Source: TMED13 sp042090305 (GTDB taxonomy: Bacteria; Pseudomonadota; Alphaproteobacteria; Methylaequorales; Methylaequoraceae). From it: DNA of 45,474 nucleotides. Every line of letters starts with the position of its first letter. The stretch's first letter is position 1. The DNA is taken from contig JBELJQ010000014.1 of the NCBI GenBank assembly GCA_042090305.1, forward strand, positions 1-45,474, given 5' to 3'. Made by a program: the position numbers and the translations under genes. Below are positions 24,992 to 33,847 of the stretch, piece by piece. The notes beneath the pieces were generated by a model, which was not told the origin of the DNA, searched no databases, and saw only the letters and a program-made list of their open reading frames with translations.

Positions 24992-25993
24992 ATGAAAAAC
25001 CCTATCAATATATGGCTTATGAGACAAGCAGGTAGATATTTACCTGAATATAGAGAAATACGAAGAAAGAAGAAAGATTTTATAGATCTCTGTTTATCTC
25101 CGGAAATAGCAGCAAATATCTCCCTTCAACCCATAGAACGCTATGATCTCGATTTTATAATCCTTTTCTCAGATATCTTAGTAATACCATTTGCTTTAGG
25201 TCAAGATGTTAAATTTAAAGAAAAAGTTGGGCCGATTTTAGGAGATATAAAAGCAGAGAAAGAAACTATAAATTTAGAAGAAAGTCTAAAAAAATTAAAT
25301 CCAATTTACGAAACAGTAAAAATAATTAGTGAAAAAAAAAAAGAAAAAAAACTAATAGGATTTTGTGGAGGCCCATTTACTGTATTAAATTATATGATAG
25401 AGAAAGGAACATCAAAGTCTCACAGCAAAATAAAGTCATTCATAAAAACCGAAAAAAAAAGGGCACAGGATCTTATAGAATTAATCACTAAAGCATCAAT
25501 TATATACTTAAAAGAACAAATTAAAAATGGAGCAGATTATATAAAAATTTTCGATTCATGGGCAGGTCTTGTAGACGATGACGATTATGATAACTTTATT
25601 ATAGGACCTAACAAAGAAATTTCAGAAGCTATAAAAAGATTTTCCAGTAGAACGAAACAAATTTTTTTTCCAAGAGGTTCCTCAAATAATTATATAAAAT
25701 TTATAAACGGAGTAAACCCGACGATATTAGCTTTAGATAATAATTACCCCAGTAATATCTATGATTTAGCAATCAAGAAGAATATAATTCTCCAAGGCAA
25801 TCTTAATCCGCAGACATTGGTAGAGGGTGGAGAGAAGTTGATTAAAGAAACTAAAGAAGTTCTGGAAAGATTCAAAAAAAATGAACATATATTTAATTTA
25901 TCACATGGTGTTTTACCGCAAACACCACCTGCAAATGTTCAAACAGTTGTAGAAACTGTGAGGAAATATAATGATACCATTAAAGCACGTTAA
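24992..25993 (+). CDS. hemE: Uroporphyrinogen decarboxylase
   Basis: A 333-residue enzyme that turns uroporphyrinogen III into coproporphyrinogen III in haem synthesis. The N-terminal signature IWLMRQAGRYLPEYRE begins at residue 7, about ten residues closer to the start than in most HemE proteins, so the N-terminus is short; no upstream in-frame start codon is seen. FCGGPFTV, IFDSWAGLV and the C-terminal LSHGVLPQTPPANV are also typical. It is the first gene right of the proposed origin and overlaps hemH by 23 bp. Confidence 0.95.
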   Translation: MKNPINIWLMRQAGRYLPEYREIRRKKKDFIDLCLSPEIAANISLQPIERYDLDFIILFSDILVIPFALGQDVKFKEKVGPILGDIKAEKETINLEESLKKLNPIYETVKIISEKKKEKKLIGFCGGPFTVLNYMIEKGTSKSHSKIKSFIKTEKKRAQDLIELITKASIIYLKEQIKNGADYIKIFDSWAGLVDDDDYDNFIIGPNKEISEAIKRFSSRTKQIFFPRGSSNNYIKFINGVNPTILALDNNYPSNIYDLAIKKNIILQGNLNPQTLVEGGEKLIKETKEVLERFKKNEHIFNLSHGVLPQTPPANVQTVVETVRKYNDTIKAR

Positions 25994-26978
25994 TATTCCA
26001 AAACCAAAAATTGGTGTCCTTCTTATAAACTTAGGAACACCAGAAGGAACAGATTATATATCGATGTGGAAATATCTGCGAGAGTTTCTCTCAGATAAAA
26101 GAGTTATAGAGTTGCCAAGATTTATTTGGTACCCAATATTATACTTTATAATTCTGATAGTCAGACCAAAAAAATCAGGAAAATTATACGAGAAAATTTG
26201 GAATAAAAAAGTAAATATATCTCCTCTTAAATATATATCCAAAAAAATGGCAGAGAAAATTGGAAAAAGCTTTAACAAAAATAAAGTAAGAATCGACTAT
26301 GCAATGAATTACGGATCTCCGTCGATAAACAACGTGATGAAAAATATGTTTAGTGATGGTTGTACAAAAATACTAGTTGTACCCTTATACCCTCAATATT
26401 CTGCAACAACAACAGCATCCGTGGTAGATAAAGTAAATAAAACGTTACAAAAGATGAGATGGCAACCGACAATAAGATTTTGTCCACCATACTTTGATGA
26501 TAAAATCTATATTGAAGCTATTGTAAAGCAAATAAAGCAGAGCATGAAAAAAAGCAAATCACAAAAGATATTGGCATCATTTCACGGCATACCCAAAAAG
26601 TACTTCTTGAAGGGAGATCCTTACCATTGTCACTGTGCGAAAACAGTAAGGCTTATTAATGAGAGATTAGGAACAAGCAAAGTAAAAGTAGAATTATCAT
26701 TTCAATCGAGATTTGGGCCACAGGAATGGTTAAAGCCATATATGAGCGAAAAGTTTGATGAAATGATATCACAGGGAGTTAAGAAAATTGCAATGATAGC
26801 CCCCGGGTTCTCGGTGGATTGTTTGGAAACATTGGAAGAAATAAAAATACAAGGAAAAGAAGAGTTTTTAGAAAAAGGAGGAGAAGAATTTGAATACATT
26901 GATTGTTTAAACGATTCTCAAAATTCACAAGAAATGTTAAGAAAGATCATAATTAGAGAGCTTCAGGGTTGGATATAG
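25971..26978 (+). CDS. hemH: Ferrochelatase
   Basis: A 335-residue enzyme inserting Fe2+ into protoporphyrin IX, the last step of haem synthesis. Visible motifs are IGVLLINLGTPEGTD at the N-terminus, LVVPLYPQYSATTT near residue 137, and ASFHGIPKKYFLKGDPY with the catalytic His; the acidic metal-site region APGFSVDCLETLEEI is present near residue 280. It overlaps hemE and hemJ, forming a hemE-hemH-hemJ operon. Confidence 0.96.
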   Translation: MIPLKHVNIPKPKIGVLLINLGTPEGTDYISMWKYLREFLSDKRVIELPRFIWYPILYFIILIVRPKKSGKLYEKIWNKKVNISPLKYISKKMAEKIGKSFNKNKVRIDYAMNYGSPSINNVMKNMFSDGCTKILVVPLYPQYSATTTASVVDKVNKTLQKMRWQPTIRFCPPYFDDKIYIEAIVKQIKQSMKKSKSQKILASFHGIPKKYFLKGDPYHCHCAKTVRLINERLGTSKVKVELSFQSRFGPQEWLKPYMSEKFDEMISQGVKKIAMIAPGFSVDCLETLEEIKIQGKEEFLEKGGEEFEYIDCLNDSQNSQEMLRKIIIRELQGWI

Positions 26979-27400
26979 ATATCTATAAAACTCTAAAATT
27001 TTTTCATATAGTTTTTTTTACTACATGGATGGCCGGACTTTTCTATTTGCCAAGGCTATACGTTTATCATTCACAAGTAAAAAAAAGGACCACGGAATAC
27101 AAGCGATTCATAACTATGGAAGCTAAACTGCTGAAGTATATAATGAACCCCTCCTTTATTTTAACATGGATAGTGGGAATCTTGTTAGCGACTCAAATAG
27201 GTGCATCCTTGTGGTTAGGATTGAAATTGATTTGTGTGGCAGGAATGAGTGGGTTTCATATGTATTGTGCAAAAATAAGAAAAGATTTTGAAACTGAGAA
27301 TAATAAAAAAGATGAAAAGTATTTTCGAATTATAAACGAAATACCAACAGTTTTATTCTTGATAATTATTTTTTTAGCAGTTTTTAAACCATACAATTGA
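26969..27400 (+). CDS. hemJ: Protoporphyrinogen IX oxidase HemJ (membrane)
   Basis: A 143-residue protein with four predicted membrane helices of the UPF0093/HemJ family. The first helix carries the conserved histidine in LKFFHIVFFTTWMAGLFYLPR, followed by RLYVYH; KLICVAGMSGFHMYC contains the second conserved region. HemJ oxidises protoporphyrinogen IX in bacteria that lack HemG and HemY. Start is a TTG 10 bp inside the end of hemH; no better start is available without losing helix 1. Its position after hemH fits the pathway. Confidence 0.88.
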   Translation: MDIDIYKTLKFFHIVFFTTWMAGLFYLPRLYVYHSQVKKRTTEYKRFITMEAKLLKYIMNPSFILTWIVGILLATQIGASLWLGLKLICVAGMSGFHMYCAKIRKDFETENNKKDEKYFRIINEIPTVLFLIIIFLAVFKPYN

Positions 27401-27430
27401 CAAATAGATAAATATAAACTAATAATTAAA

Positions 27431-27442
27431 TCTTTTCCCCCC
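27431..27442 (+). promoter_or_regulatory. Pyrimidine-rich leader segment of rho
   Basis: TCTTTTCCCCCC lies 7 bp before the rho start codon, a conspicuous C run in very AT-rich DNA. Rho binds C-rich single-stranded RNA, and rho is known in other bacteria to limit its own expression. Whether this short stretch is a rut element is uncertain. Confidence 0.25.
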
Positions 27443-27449
27443 AAAAATT

Positions 27450-28706
27450 ATGCATTTAAAAGATTTGAAATCCAAAAACCCACAGGAACTGCTTAAAATA
27501 GCTGAAGACTTGCAAATAGAAAATGCAGGAACACTAAGAAAACAAGATATGATTTTTGCTATTTTGAAGCAAATGGCCTTAAATAATGATGCTATCTATG
27601 GAGAAGGTGTCCTCGAAATACTTCAAGACGGTTTTGGTTTTTTAAGATCTCCCGACGCAAATTATTTACCAGGACCAGATGATATATATGTATCCCCGGG
27701 ACAGATAAAAAAAAATAGTTTAAGAACTGGCGATACAGTAGAGGGTGAAATGAGATCGCCACGAGAGTCTGAAAGATATTTTGCAATTACAAAAATAGAC
27801 AAAATAAACTTTGAACCAGTTGAAAGCACAAAACAAAGAATAAATTTTGATAATTTAACCCCACTCTATCCAGAAGAAAAGCTAAATATGGAAATTGAGG
27901 ACCCTACAGTTAAAGACACTACACACAGAGTTATGGACTTAATTGCTCCCTTAGGAAAAGGGCAAAGGGCACTGATTGTTGCCCCTCCCAGGACAGGAAA
28001 AACCGTGATGCTCCAGAATATTGCCCATTCAATAACAACGAATCACCCAGAAGTTTATTTGATTGTTCTTTTAATAGATGAAAGACCTGAAGAGGTTACT
28101 GATATGATAAGATCTGTAAAAGGAGAGGTGGTTTCTTCAACTTTTGATGAACCAGCTGTTAGACATGTGGCCGTATCAGAAATGGTTATTTCAAAAGCGA
28201 AAAGACTTGTTGAGCATAAAAGAGACGTTGTTATCTTGTTGGATTCAATTACTAGACTAGCTCGAGCTTACAATACCCAAGTCCCTAGTTCAGGAAAGGT
28301 TTTAACTGGTGGGGTAGACGCTAATGCACTTCAAAGGCCCAAAAGGTTTTTTGGTGCAGCTCGAAATATTGAAGAAGGAGGGTCTCTTACAATAATTGGA
28401 ACTGCGTTAGTTGATACAGGGTCAAGAATGGATGAGGTAATTTTTGAGGAATTCAAAGGGACAGGAAACTCTGAAATAATCTTAGATAGGAAGCTTTCTG
28501 ATAAGAGAGTTTTTCCATCCATTGATGTTACAAAGTCTGGAACAAGAAAAGAAGAGTTACTCGTTACAAAAGATGATTTATCCAAAATGTGGATTCTTAG
28601 AAAAATACTTATGCCAATGGGTGCTGCAGATTCAATGGAATTTTTACTTGAAAAAATTAAAAACTCCAAAAATAATGGTGATTTTTTTGAATCTATGAAT
28701 TCTTAA
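27450..28706 (+). CDS. rho: Transcription termination factor Rho
   Basis: A complete 418-residue Rho hexamer subunit. The N-terminal domain begins MHLKDLKSKNPQELLKIA; the RNA-binding cold-shock fold includes GEGVLEILQDGFGFLRS near residue 51; the ATPase domain has Walker A APPRTGKTVML near residue 176 and the Q-loop/R-loop regions (LLDSITRLARAYN, GGVDANALQRPKRFFGAARNI begins near 288). It terminates untranslated transcripts. hemE-hemH-hemJ-rho near the origin is a familiar alphaproteobacterial order. The next gene starts at the base after its stop codon. Confidence 0.97.
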   Translation: MHLKDLKSKNPQELLKIAEDLQIENAGTLRKQDMIFAILKQMALNNDAIYGEGVLEILQDGFGFLRSPDANYLPGPDDIYVSPGQIKKNSLRTGDTVEGEMRSPRESERYFAITKIDKINFEPVESTKQRINFDNLTPLYPEEKLNMEIEDPTVKDTTHRVMDLIAPLGKGQRALIVAPPRTGKTVMLQNIAHSITTNHPEVYLIVLLIDERPEEVTDMIRSVKGEVVSSTFDEPAVRHVAVSEMVISKAKRLVEHKRDVVILLDSITRLARAYNTQVPSSGKVLTGGVDANALQRPKRFFGAARNIEEGGSLTIIGTALVDTGSRMDEVIFEEFKGTGNSEIILDRKLSDKRVFPSIDVTKSGTRKEELLVTKDDLSKMWILRKILMPMGAADSMEFLLEKIKNSKNNGDFFESMNS

Positions 28707-29492
28707 ATGAAAATTGTTACCTGGAATGTTAATTCAGTAAATGTAAGAAAAAATCTGTTATTAAAATTAATTAAAGATTACAAGCCAGAGATCATTTGTC
28801 TCCAGGAAACAAAAGTTGTAAACAGCTCTTTTCCTCAAAGGGTATTTGAAGAACTAGGTTATAATTGTTATTTGAACGGGATTCCATCTTATAACGGAGT
28901 AGCAATTTTATCGATCCCAAAAGCAAAAAATTTCAAAGTCTACGACTACTGTAAAAGAAATGATGGTAGGCATATAGAAATAGATGTGTGTGGGCTGAAA
29001 GTTCATTCTATTTATGTTCCGGCTGGCGGAGATGAACCAAATGAGGAATCTAATCCCAAATTCAAACATAAAATGGAGTTTGTAAAAAAATTGTCCTTAT
29101 TATCAAAAAAATTAAAGTCGGAGCGGTTAGTTTTTTGTGGTGATCTAAATATAGCGCCATATGAGGATGATGTGTGGTCACATAGTCAATTAAAAAATGT
29201 AGTCTCGCATACAGAACTTGAGCGTAATGCCCTCTTGAAAGTTTTGAATAGCGGGGATTTGTTTGACCCTATAAGAAAATTTATAAATCCACCGGATAAC
29301 GTTTATACGTGGTGGAGTTACAGATCACCTAATTATTCTGTAAATAATAGAGGAAGAAGACTAGACCACATATGGGCATCAAACAATTTATCAAAAAGGG
29401 TGCATTCAGCAAAGATATTAGAGACTTTTAGATCTGACTTTAAACCATCTGACCATGTTCCGGTTTTCGTAGAAATTGACAGTCCTAAGTAA
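28707..29492 (+). CDS. xth: Exodeoxyribonuclease III (AP endonuclease)
   Basis: A 261-residue ExoIII-family enzyme acting in base-excision repair. Motifs are TWNVNSVNVRKN, CLQETKVV with the metal-binding Glu, YVPAGGDE with the catalytic Tyr region, FCGDLNIAP, and the C-terminal RRLDHIWAS and SDHVPVF with the catalytic Asp-His. It starts immediately after the rho stop and overlaps the HIT gene by 8 bp tail to tail. Confidence 0.95.
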   Translation: MKIVTWNVNSVNVRKNLLLKLIKDYKPEIICLQETKVVNSSFPQRVFEELGYNCYLNGIPSYNGVAILSIPKAKNFKVYDYCKRNDGRHIEIDVCGLKVHSIYVPAGGDEPNEESNPKFKHKMEFVKKLSLLSKKLKSERLVFCGDLNIAPYEDDVWSHSQLKNVVSHTELERNALLKVLNSGDLFDPIRKFINPPDNVYTWWSYRSPNYSVNNRGRRLDHIWASNNLSKRVHSAKILETFRSDFKPSDHVPVFVEIDSPK

Positions 29493-29850
29493 TTTTGTTT
29501 CCTAGCGTTTTTCCAGAGAGTAGGTGAAAGTGAAAATGGGGAATTTCTTGCCCCCCACATGTCCCGATATTAGATATTAGCCTGTATCCGTCAGAAATTT
29601 TTAATTTTTTTGTTATATCATTAATGGTCCTAAAAAAAGCCTCAATTTCTTCTGAACTTGCTTTTAATGAAAAATCTGCAAAGCTACAATATTTAGATTT
29701 AGGGATTATCAGTATATGAATCGGAGCCTGCGGATTAATATCTTTAAAAGCTAGAACATTTTTGTCTTCGTATACAATTTCAGATGGAATCTCTTTTCTT
29801 AATATCTTGGAGAATATATTGGATTCATCGTAGTTAATTATATCAATCAT
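29485..29850 (-). CDS. HIT-family nucleotide-binding protein
   Basis: A 121-residue histidine-triad protein. The triad HFHFHLL lies near residue 108, after GQEIP; IFSKILRKEIPSEIVYED and APIHILIIPK are also typical of the HINT branch. HINT proteins hydrolyse adenosine phosphoramidates. A HIT gene directly after hisE is common in alphaproteobacteria; here the start overlaps hisE by 8 bp, so it is transcribed with the his genes. Confidence 0.93.
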   Translation of the reverse strand: MIDIINYDESNIFSKILRKEIPSEIVYEDKNVLAFKDINPQAPIHILIIPKSKYCSFADFSLKASSEEIEAFFRTINDITKKLKISDGYRLISNIGTCGGQEIPHFHFHLLSGKTLGNKIT

Positions 29851-30133
29851 TTTTCATTCTTTTTCTTAAAACTTGAAGAACATCATTAATAGATAATTCA
29901 GATTCTTCTAATAGAATTAAAAGGTGGAACAACAAGTCAGCAGACTCCTCAGTAATTTCTTGTTTGCCTTCAGCAAGGAATGCTGAGACTGTTTCAATTG
30001 CTTCTTCGCCAAGTTTATTGGCAATTTTTACCTTCCCTTTCGCGAGAATTTTTGAAACATAGGAATCTTCGAAATTTTCGCTTTTTCTCTTTTTAATGAT
30101 CTGAGAGAGCTCTTCTAATATTGATTCATCCAT
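29843..30133 (-). CDS. hisE: Phosphoribosyl-ATP pyrophosphatase
   Basis: A 96-residue stand-alone HisE for the second step of histidine synthesis. The MazG-like helices are recognisable in SYVSKILAKGKVKIANKLGEEAIET, with the acidic Mg-binding residues in GEEAIE and ESADLLFHLLILLEE. The partner HisI is not fused and not in the window. It follows hisF by 6 bp. Confidence 0.94.
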   Translation of the reverse strand: MDESILEELSQIIKKRKSENFEDSYVSKILAKGKVKIANKLGEEAIETVSAFLAEGKQEITEESADLLFHLLILLEESELSINDVLQVLRKRMKND

Positions 30134-30139
30134 AATTAT

Positions 30140-30895
30140 CTATATTCTTACATTAACTCTGTTTGATTTTAAATGTTTTTTTACTTCCATGATTGAAAAT
30201 TTTTTATAGTGAAAAACAGATGCAGCTAAAAGTGCAGATGCTCCACCTATATTAACACCTTTAACAAAATCATCCAACCCTCCAACCCCTCCTGAAGCAA
30301 CAACTGGGACGGGAACTGCCGAGGAAATTTGTTTCGTTAAATCTAGGTCGTATCCCGATTTTGTTCCATCTTTGTCCATTGAAGTAAGAAGTATTTCACC
30401 AGCACCTAATTTAACCGCCTCTTTTGCCCATTCTACAGCGTCTAGGTCTGTAGATATTCTGCCCCCATTGATAAAAACTTTCCAACCTCCACCCACCTTT
30501 TTAGCATCAATTGCTACAACAATGCACTGGTTTCCAAACCTAGTTGCACCATCAGATATGAGACTGGGATTTTTAATTGCGGCACTGTTTACTGAGACTT
30601 TGTCAGCCCCCACATTTAAGAAATCTCTCATATCTTCGACAGTTTTCACCCCACCACCAACCGTTAAAGGCACGAATATGTTTTGAGCAGTTTTTTCGAT
30701 GACATCAATCATAGCTTTTCTATTTTGATGTGTAGCTGTTATATCCAAAAAAGTTATTTCATCCGCTCCCTCTTTACTATAAATTTTTGCCTGTTCAACC
30801 GGATCTCCAGCATCTTTCAAAGAAATAAAATTAATCCCTTTGACAACTCTTCCATCGGCCACATCAAGACAAGGTATGATTCTGGTACTAATCAC
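30140..30895 (-). CDS. hisF: Imidazole glycerol phosphate synthase, cyclase subunit
   Basis: A 251-residue TIM barrel. The N-terminal IIPCLDVADGRVVKG contains the catalytic Asp, VNSAAIKNP and the second catalytic Asp in LTSMDKDGTKSGYD are present, and VVASGGVGGLDD forms the phosphate site. With HisH it makes imidazole glycerol phosphate and AICAR. It overlaps hisA by 8 bp. Confidence 0.96.
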   Translation of the reverse strand: MISTRIIPCLDVADGRVVKGINFISLKDAGDPVEQAKIYSKEGADEITFLDITATHQNRKAMIDVIEKTAQNIFVPLTVGGGVKTVEDMRDFLNVGADKVSVNSAAIKNPSLISDGATRFGNQCIVVAIDAKKVGGGWKVFINGGRISTDLDAVEWAKEAVKLGAGEILLTSMDKDGTKSGYDLDLTKQISSAVPVPVVASGGVGGLDDFVKGVNIGGASALLAASVFHYKKFSIMEVKKHLKSNRVNVRI

Positions 30896-31622
30896 TTTGT
30901 TTCTCTAAAACTTGGATTGCTTGTTCAACGGAAAATTTGTTTTCATAAATGGCTCTCCCGGATATTACACCAATTAGATTTTTATTCTTTATTTTTTTTA
31001 TAGTCCTAAGGTCATCTAAAGAAGCAACGCCACCGGAGGCTATCACATTAAGTTTTGTATTTCCTAATAAATCTTTAAGTTGATCGATACTTACACCCTC
31101 CATCACGCCATCTTTCTCTATATCCGTAAAAATTAAACAAGAAACGCCAATTTCTTCATAACAATTTGCTAAATCTTTAACGGCTATGGTACTCGTTTTT
31201 TCCCACCCATCAGTTGCAACAAACCCATTTTTAGCATCAATGCCAACGGCAATTTTACCTGGAAACTCTTCAGATAATTCTCTTACTAGATTCTGGTTTT
31301 TAATGGCTAAAGTTCCAAGAACTATCCTATCAATACCATTTGTTAAGTAAAACCTAGCCGTGTCTTTGTTTCTTATCCCTCCTCCAACTTGAACATTGCA
31401 ATCAACATTTTGCTTAATATCTAAAATCACTTTAGAATTTTTACTTTTTCCGTTAAAAGCCCCATCAATATCAACGACATGAATCCAACTCGATCCAGAC
31501 TTAGAGAAATCATTGGCTATTTTTTCTGGATTATCCCCGTAGATAGTTTTCTTATTTAAATCGCCCTGACTTAAACGAATAAATTTACCTTCACTTATAT
31601 CAATTGCTGGATAAAAATTCAC
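30888..31622 (-). CDS. hisA: ProFAR isomerase
   Basis: A 244-residue TIM barrel paralogous to HisF. YPAIDISEGKFIRLSQGD holds the catalytic Asp; IFTDIEKDGVMEGV the second acid; VIASGGVASLDDLR the phosphate loop. It isomerises ProFAR to PRFAR in histidine synthesis. It lies 2 bp after hisH. Confidence 0.96.
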   Translation of the reverse strand: MNFYPAIDISEGKFIRLSQGDLNKKTIYGDNPEKIANDFSKSGSSWIHVVDIDGAFNGKSKNSKVILDIKQNVDCNVQVGGGIRNKDTARFYLTNGIDRIVLGTLAIKNQNLVRELSEEFPGKIAVGIDAKNGFVATDGWEKTSTIAVKDLANCYEEIGVSCLIFTDIEKDGVMEGVSIDQLKDLLGNTKLNVIASGGVASLDDLRTIKKIKNKNLIGVISGRAIYENKFSVEQAIQVLEKQSD

Positions 31623-31624
31623 TA

Positions 31625-32275
31625 TTAACTCATCTCTGTAAAAGTTGATAAAAAGCTAAGTCCAAAATTATGACTTTTTTCAGGGTGAAATTGTGTTCCT
31701 ATTATATTGTCTTTTATAATTAGTGCTGTAATGTCTTGACCATACTCTGTTGATGCGCTGATGTTAGACTTGTTTTCAAGAACCATTTTGTAGCTATGAA
31801 TAAAATATGCAGAAATATCTTTGTTTAAATCCTGTTTTTTTTCGAGATTTTCCATAAAATTATTTTCTTTCAAGAATTTTAATTTATTCCAACCCATATG
31901 CGGAATCTTCAAATTTTCTTTTGTATTTAATATTTTCCTTACCTCACCTGGAATCCAATTTAGACCCATGTGAACACCATTTTCGTAACTTTTCGTTGCC
32001 AACATCTGCATTCCAACACAAATTCCTAAAAACGGTGTACAGCGTTCTATTACTTTTTTTTCAAGAAAATCTAAAATTCCAGTGTTTTTTAGTCCCTCAT
32101 AACAGGCTTTAAATGAACCAACACCCGGCAAGATTATATGTGTAGAGTCTTCGATATTTGTTTTATCTGAAACAACAGTTACTTTATTTTTTGATGACCC
32201 AATAACTTTATTCACTGCATTATATACAGACCTAATATTTCCCGAACCGCAATCAATTATAGAAACTCTTTTCAT
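31625..32275 (-). CDS. hisH: Imidazole glycerol phosphate synthase, glutaminase subunit
   Basis: A 216-residue class I amidotransferase supplying ammonia to HisF. SIIDCGSGNIRSV at the N-terminus, ILPGVGSF, the nucleophile Cys in FLGICVGMQML and the His-Glu pair in GTQFHPEKSH are all present. It overlaps the upstream DUF2628 gene by ATGA. Confidence 0.96.
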   Translation of the reverse strand: MKRVSIIDCGSGNIRSVYNAVNKVIGSSKNKVTVVSDKTNIEDSTHIILPGVGSFKACYEGLKNTGILDFLEKKVIERCTPFLGICVGMQMLATKSYENGVHMGLNWIPGEVRKILNTKENLKIPHMGWNKLKFLKENNFMENLEKKQDLNKDISAYFIHSYKMVLENKSNISASTEYGQDITALIIKDNIIGTQFHPEKSHNFGLSFLSTFTEMS

Positions 32276-32625
32276 TTACTTAATTCAGATAAATACTTAA
32301 TCATAGCGTTCTTCCTTGATGAGGCTCCAATTAGTTTAACAGGATAAAATTCATTCTCTAGAAACTTATAAACTAGAAGATCTCTGCCGAAAAAACCCCA
32401 AAATAAATTAAATAAAAATATTGTGAACATAATAAAACTCTGAAGTTCAAAATTAACTAGGATACTAATTATACAAAAGAGAGAGAAAACACCAATAGCA
32501 AAATGAGCCCAAAGGGAATGAAAGGCAACCCATAGAGGACCATAAATTAAGGCAAAATAAGAGAAACCTGTTTCAATTGCCTCATAATTATTTTTATCAT
32601 TTTTTAGGATTATGTAGTCCAACAT
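32272..32625 (-). CDS. DUF2628 family membrane protein
   Basis: A 117-residue protein with the DUF2628 pattern: a short hydrophilic start, FALIYGPLWVAFHSLWAHF, further hydrophobic segments to about residue 85, then a soluble tail beginning GRDLLVYKFLENEFYPV. Function is unknown. The gene sits between hisB and hisH, as in many alphaproteobacteria, and is surely cotranscribed with them, but nothing shows a role in histidine synthesis. Confidence 0.85.
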   Translation of the reverse strand: MLDYIILKNDKNNYEAIETGFSYFALIYGPLWVAFHSLWAHFAIGVFSLFCIISILVNFELQSFIMFTIFLFNLFWGFFGRDLLVYKFLENEFYPVKLIGASSRKNAMIKYLSELSK

Positions 32626-32632
32626 TGTTAGT

Positions 32633-33220
32633 TTACAATTTACCTTTTGTTGACGGAATTTCTGTTGATCTTTTTGAATCGACCATTAACGATTCTCTTA
32701 AAGCTCTGGCCAATCCCTTGTAACATGATTCAATAATATGATGATTATTTTCACCATAAAGGGTCTCAACATGCAAAGTTATACCAGCGCTTTGCGCAAA
32801 TGCCTGAAACCACTCCTTGAAAAGTTCAGTATCCATTTCACCTAATTTGGGTTTAGTTATTTTTACTTTCCAAATTAAGTAGGGTCTATTTGAACAATCA
32901 ACAACAACTCTAGATAGAGTCTCGTCCATAGCTGACAAGGCCTGCCCGAACCGTGTAATACCAACTCTAGTTCCCAAAGCTTTACTTATGGCCTCACCTA
33001 ATGCTAGCGCGGAATCCTCAGTAGTATGATGGAAATCAATATGTAAATCACCAATACATTTTACTTTAAGGTCAATTAGACTATGCTTTGATAGCTGATC
33101 AAGCATATGATCAAGGAAGCCAATACCAGTGTTTATTTCGCTTTTTCCGGTGCCATCAATATTAACTTCCACGTCTATATTGGTTTCTTTAGTTTTTCTG
33201 TTGAGTTTGTGATGCCTCAT
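32633..33220 (-). CDS. hisB: Imidazoleglycerol-phosphate dehydratase
   Basis: A 195-residue monofunctional HisB. Metal-binding histidine motifs are GFLDHMLDQLSKH, HIDFHHTTEDSALALGEA and the repeat NNHHIIESCYKGLARALR. It is the first gene of the hisB-DUF2628-hisH-hisA-hisF-hisE-HIT operon and is divergent from hslV across 72 bp. Confidence 0.96.
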   Translation of the reverse strand: MRHHKLNRKTKETNIDVEVNIDGTGKSEINTGIGFLDHMLDQLSKHSLIDLKVKCIGDLHIDFHHTTEDSALALGEAISKALGTRVGITRFGQALSAMDETLSRVVVDCSNRPYLIWKVKITKPKLGEMDTELFKEWFQAFAQSAGITLHVETLYGENNHHIIESCYKGLARALRESLMVDSKRSTEIPSTKGKL

Positions 33221-33292
33221 AAATAATTTTGTTGGATATTATTAATAAAAATATATAGATTATTATTAATTTATCAATGAGGCTATTAATTT

Positions 33293-33847
33293 ATGAATAA
33301 GAAGAATTTATTTGATCAATGGCATGGAACAACAGTTGTTTCAATCCGAAAAGATTCACAAGTAGTAATTGCAGCGGACGGTCAAGTTACATTAGGCGAT
33401 ACTGTTATGAAAGCTAATGCAAGAAAAGTTAGACCTCTTGCTGGTGGTAAAGTAATAACAGGATTTGCAGGTGCAACAGCTGATGCATTTTCACTTTTTG
33501 AAAGATTAGAATCTAAATTAGAAAAGCACTCCAATAACCTTATGAGGGCATGCGTAGAACTAGCCAAAGATTGGAGAACTGACAGATATCTTAGAAGACT
33601 GGAAGCAATGATGCTTGTTGCTGATAAAGAGACAAGCTTAATCCTGAGTGGAACTGGAGACGTTTTGGAACCTAAGGATGGCCTTATGGCTATAGGATCA
33701 GGAGGTAATTATGCCTTGGCGGCTGCTAGAGCTTTAACTTTAAAACCCTTAAAATTAAGCGCAGAGGATATTGCTAAGCAAAGCTTAGAGATTGCTGCCG
33801 AACTTTGCATTTATACAAACAATAACATAACTATCGAGAAAATTTAA
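33293..33847 (+). CDS. hslV: ATP-dependent protease subunit HslV
   Basis: A 184-residue proteasome-like peptidase. A 12-residue propeptide ends in HG, followed by Thr13-Thr14 in HGTTVVSIRKD; Thr13 should be the N-terminal nucleophile after cleavage. AADGQVTLGDTVMK and IGSGGNYALAAARAL are family motifs. It forms the proteolytic core with HslU, whose start overlaps its stop by 1 bp (TAATG). The 72-bp gap upstream is AT-rich with two copies of ATTATTAAT; no clear RpoH promoter is seen. Confidence 0.96.
   Translation: MNKKNLFDQWHGTTVVSIRKDSQVVIAADGQVTLGDTVMKANARKVRPLAGGKVITGFAGATADAFSLFERLESKLEKHSNNLMRACVELAKDWRTDRYLRRLEAMMLVADKETSLILSGTGDVLEPKDGLMAIGSGGNYALAAARALTLKPLKLSAEDIAKQSLEIAAELCIYTNNNITIEKI

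Noticed and set aside
30372..31003. Long open frames antisense to hisF and hisA
   Set aside because: They are shadows of well-supported genes with no motif of their own.
33293..33328. HslV propeptide as an unusual feature
   Set aside because: A short propeptide ending before the Thr nucleophile is known in alphaproteobacterial HslV.
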